Shown here piece after piece: positions 62,811 through 64,000 of a DNA stretch of 64,000 bases (positions are counted from its first letter, which is position 1; each line of letters begins with the position of its first letter). The notes below the pieces were generated by a model, which saw nothing but the letters and a program-made list of their open reading frames with translations, did no database searches and was not told where the DNA came from. Both the position numbers and the translations under genes were made by a program. Source of the DNA: Xylocopa sonorina (Eukaryota; Arthropoda; Insecta; Hymenoptera; Apidae); the NCBI RefSeq assembly GCF_050948175.1, contig NC_135194.1, positions 13,880,033 through 13,944,032 on the forward strand. The letters are read 5' to 3'.

Positions 62811-63837
62811 GTGAAAAGGAGCGATCCGGTGACCACGTTGGATCTCGCGGCGTTGGCTGCTTACGGGGGCGTTTCGGGACCCAGGGTCGCGGTGGCGGGC
62901 ACCGGGGTCCTCGCGCTGCCCGGCCTGTTACCCGACAAGGGTTTGTCATCGCCCGGAGGACAGTCGAAAACGAAGTCCGCAGGGCTGGCGGGCCTCGACA
63001 GCGAGGCGGTGCGCCGGTGGGTCGCCGAGGCAGCGCGTACCGTCCGGCAGATTCCGCCTCCGGTTGTCGTACCATCCGGTTCGCATCAGCAACAGCAACA
63101 TCAACAAGACACGGCGCAACACCACCAGCATAGGCAACAGCAGCAGCAGCAGCAGCAACCGCTTCATCATCATTCGAGCCATCGACAGCGTCAAGAGCCG
63201 AGCCCACCCCTGGTGGCAGCTTCCCCTTTCGTTTTGCCGTCGTCGATGACGCAGACACCCAGCATGCATCTGCTGGAGAACAACAATCTGGTCGAGGTCG
63301 CGATGGCCCAGCAACAGCAACAGTCTCAACAGCAGATGCAGATGCAGCAACAGAAGCAGAAACAGCAGACCAGCCCGACGAACAACAACACGATCGAGGC
63401 GTGGAGGTCCGTGCAAGGCGGCCACCAATGGTGGAGTCCGCCTAGTAGCGTTCACCAGGAGCAACAACAGCAACCGCAGCAAGTGTCGCCGATAGGACAG
63501 CAGGTCGGCCAGCCGCAGAGTCTGGTCGCCGGCTCGATATGCGGACAGGTACAGAGGCAGACGCAGATCCAAACGGAGATCGACCAGCCGTTGGACTTTT
63601 CGGTCGGTTCCCTGCAGCAGCAGAGGCTGCATTCACGCGTAAGGACTATGCACGAGAGGCTGCAGGGTAGGATGCACGATAACAATAACGGAACGGCCAA
63701 CAGCGGGCAGAAGATCGTCCGCGGGGCAGGGAGCAGGAGGAGTTACAGCCCCAGCGAGGGTAGCAGCAGCAGCAGCGAGGACGAAGGAGTCTCCACTGGC
63801 GGCAGCCCTTCCGGTCCCCTGCGTGGCACCGAAAACG
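62811..63837 (+). CDS. N-terminal coding exon (partial) of a Gln-rich nuclear regulator with a CtBP-type motif; candidate E93/Mblk-1
   Basis: This is the only convincing coding exon. Residue numbers count from codon 62811. Residues 10-90 are low-charge Ala/Gly/Leu/Val sequence with a short helical stretch around SEAVRRWVAEAARTV. A Gln/His-rich stretch follows (eight Gln at 109-116), then a second Gln/Met-rich stretch at about 165-190. PLDFS at 260-264 resembles the PxDLS motif that recruits the CtBP corepressor. A Ser-rich acidic tract (SPSEGSSSSSEDEG) lies near residue 320. The exon ends at 63837, one base into a codon, before GTGAGT; the unspliced frame stops at 63888. The frame is open from a TGA at 62787, and codon 62811 is GTG, so it is not the natural start. 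The first in-frame ATG is 63246, which would drop the well-formed N-terminus. A Gln-rich, CtBP-binding N-terminus fits E93/Mblk-1 (ecdysone-response, pipsqueak-type DNA binding), but the DNA-binding domain lies outside the window, so the identity is an inference at about 40%. Confidence 0.8.
63086..63158 (+). repeat. CAG/CAA/CAT repeat encoding a Gln/His-rich tract
   Basis: Within the coding exon, CAG, CAA and CAT/CAC codons encode QQQQHQQ and then, after DTAQHHQHR, eight consecutive Gln (63135-63158). Mixed CAG/CAA codons argue that the tract is kept as protein sequence, not just a pure slippage array, although length variation between individuals is likely. Confidence 0.8.
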
Positions 63838-64000
63838 GTGAGTGGTTTCTCTCGTACGCGTTTTTTACGGAAACGACGGTATCGCGGTGACGAGAACGCG
63901 CGCGACGATAACTTTGGGTGACGCAATTAATTCTACGTTGATCGTGTGTACGCGTGCGTGCGGATAAAGCGGGGGCCATCGCTGGAACTGCTGGTAATTC
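63838..64000 (+). other. Start of the intron after the Gln-rich exon
   Basis: ACG|GTGAGT at 63837/63838 is a near-consensus splice donor. Downstream the glutamine/serine-rich coding character ends at once, and the read-through frame stops after 17 codons. The rest of the gene lies beyond the right edge of the window. Confidence 0.7.

Overview
The window reads as nuclear DNA of an insect, most likely a hymenopteran such as a GC-rich bee. The signs are base composition near half G+C, CpG not depleted (CGCG, TCGA and ACGT words everywhere), abundant GA/CT microsatellites, no operon-like gene packing, and one coding exon ending in a eukaryotic splice donor. This placement is an inference from composition and from the one protein seen, not from a search. 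Nothing bacterial, viral or plasmid-like is visible, and I recognise no transposase, reverse transcriptase, tRNA or rRNA.

Layout: about 60 kb (1 to ~60,200) contains no gene I can support. The many open frames there are arginine/serine/proline-rich readings of CpG-rich DNA, occur on both strands and match no family I know. This stretch is best read as an intergenic desert or a giant upstream intron. It holds GC-rich DNA, short AT-rich islands with homeodomain-like TAATTA/TTAATTA words, simple repeats, strand-asymmetric purine/pyrimidine tracts, and a few local repeats that look like clustered regulatory sites. The clearest are a ~46-50 bp element present three times at 23.3-24.4 kb, a tandem TGTAATTATT repeat at 24.6 kb, an imperfect inverted repeat containing a POU octamer at 43.7 kb, and a ~22 bp tandem repeat at 48.7 kb.

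From ~60,200 the sequence becomes promoter-like. A two-copy module (CCAATAA, TTTAAAGCGCC, ACTGCGCATGCCG, GGAAATATGATAG, GAATGGC) lies at 60,261-60,654. A candidate TATA box (61,815) and Inr-like CAGT (61,845) are spaced about 31 bp apart. A uORF-rich leader follows. The leader runs into the single confident coding exon (frame open from 62,790, coding content to 63,837), which ends at a GTGAGT donor and continues beyond the window. The encoded N-terminal segment is rich in Gln, His and Ser, carries a CtBP-type PLDFS motif, and ends in a Ser/Asp/Glu tract. It is the start of a large nuclear regulator. Ecdysone-induced E93/Mblk-1 is my leading but unproven candidate. The exon has no upstream in-frame ATG, so the true start must lie in another exon, arise by a small leader splice, or be non-AUG. 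A long non-coding flank holding clustered sites fits a developmentally regulated transcription factor.
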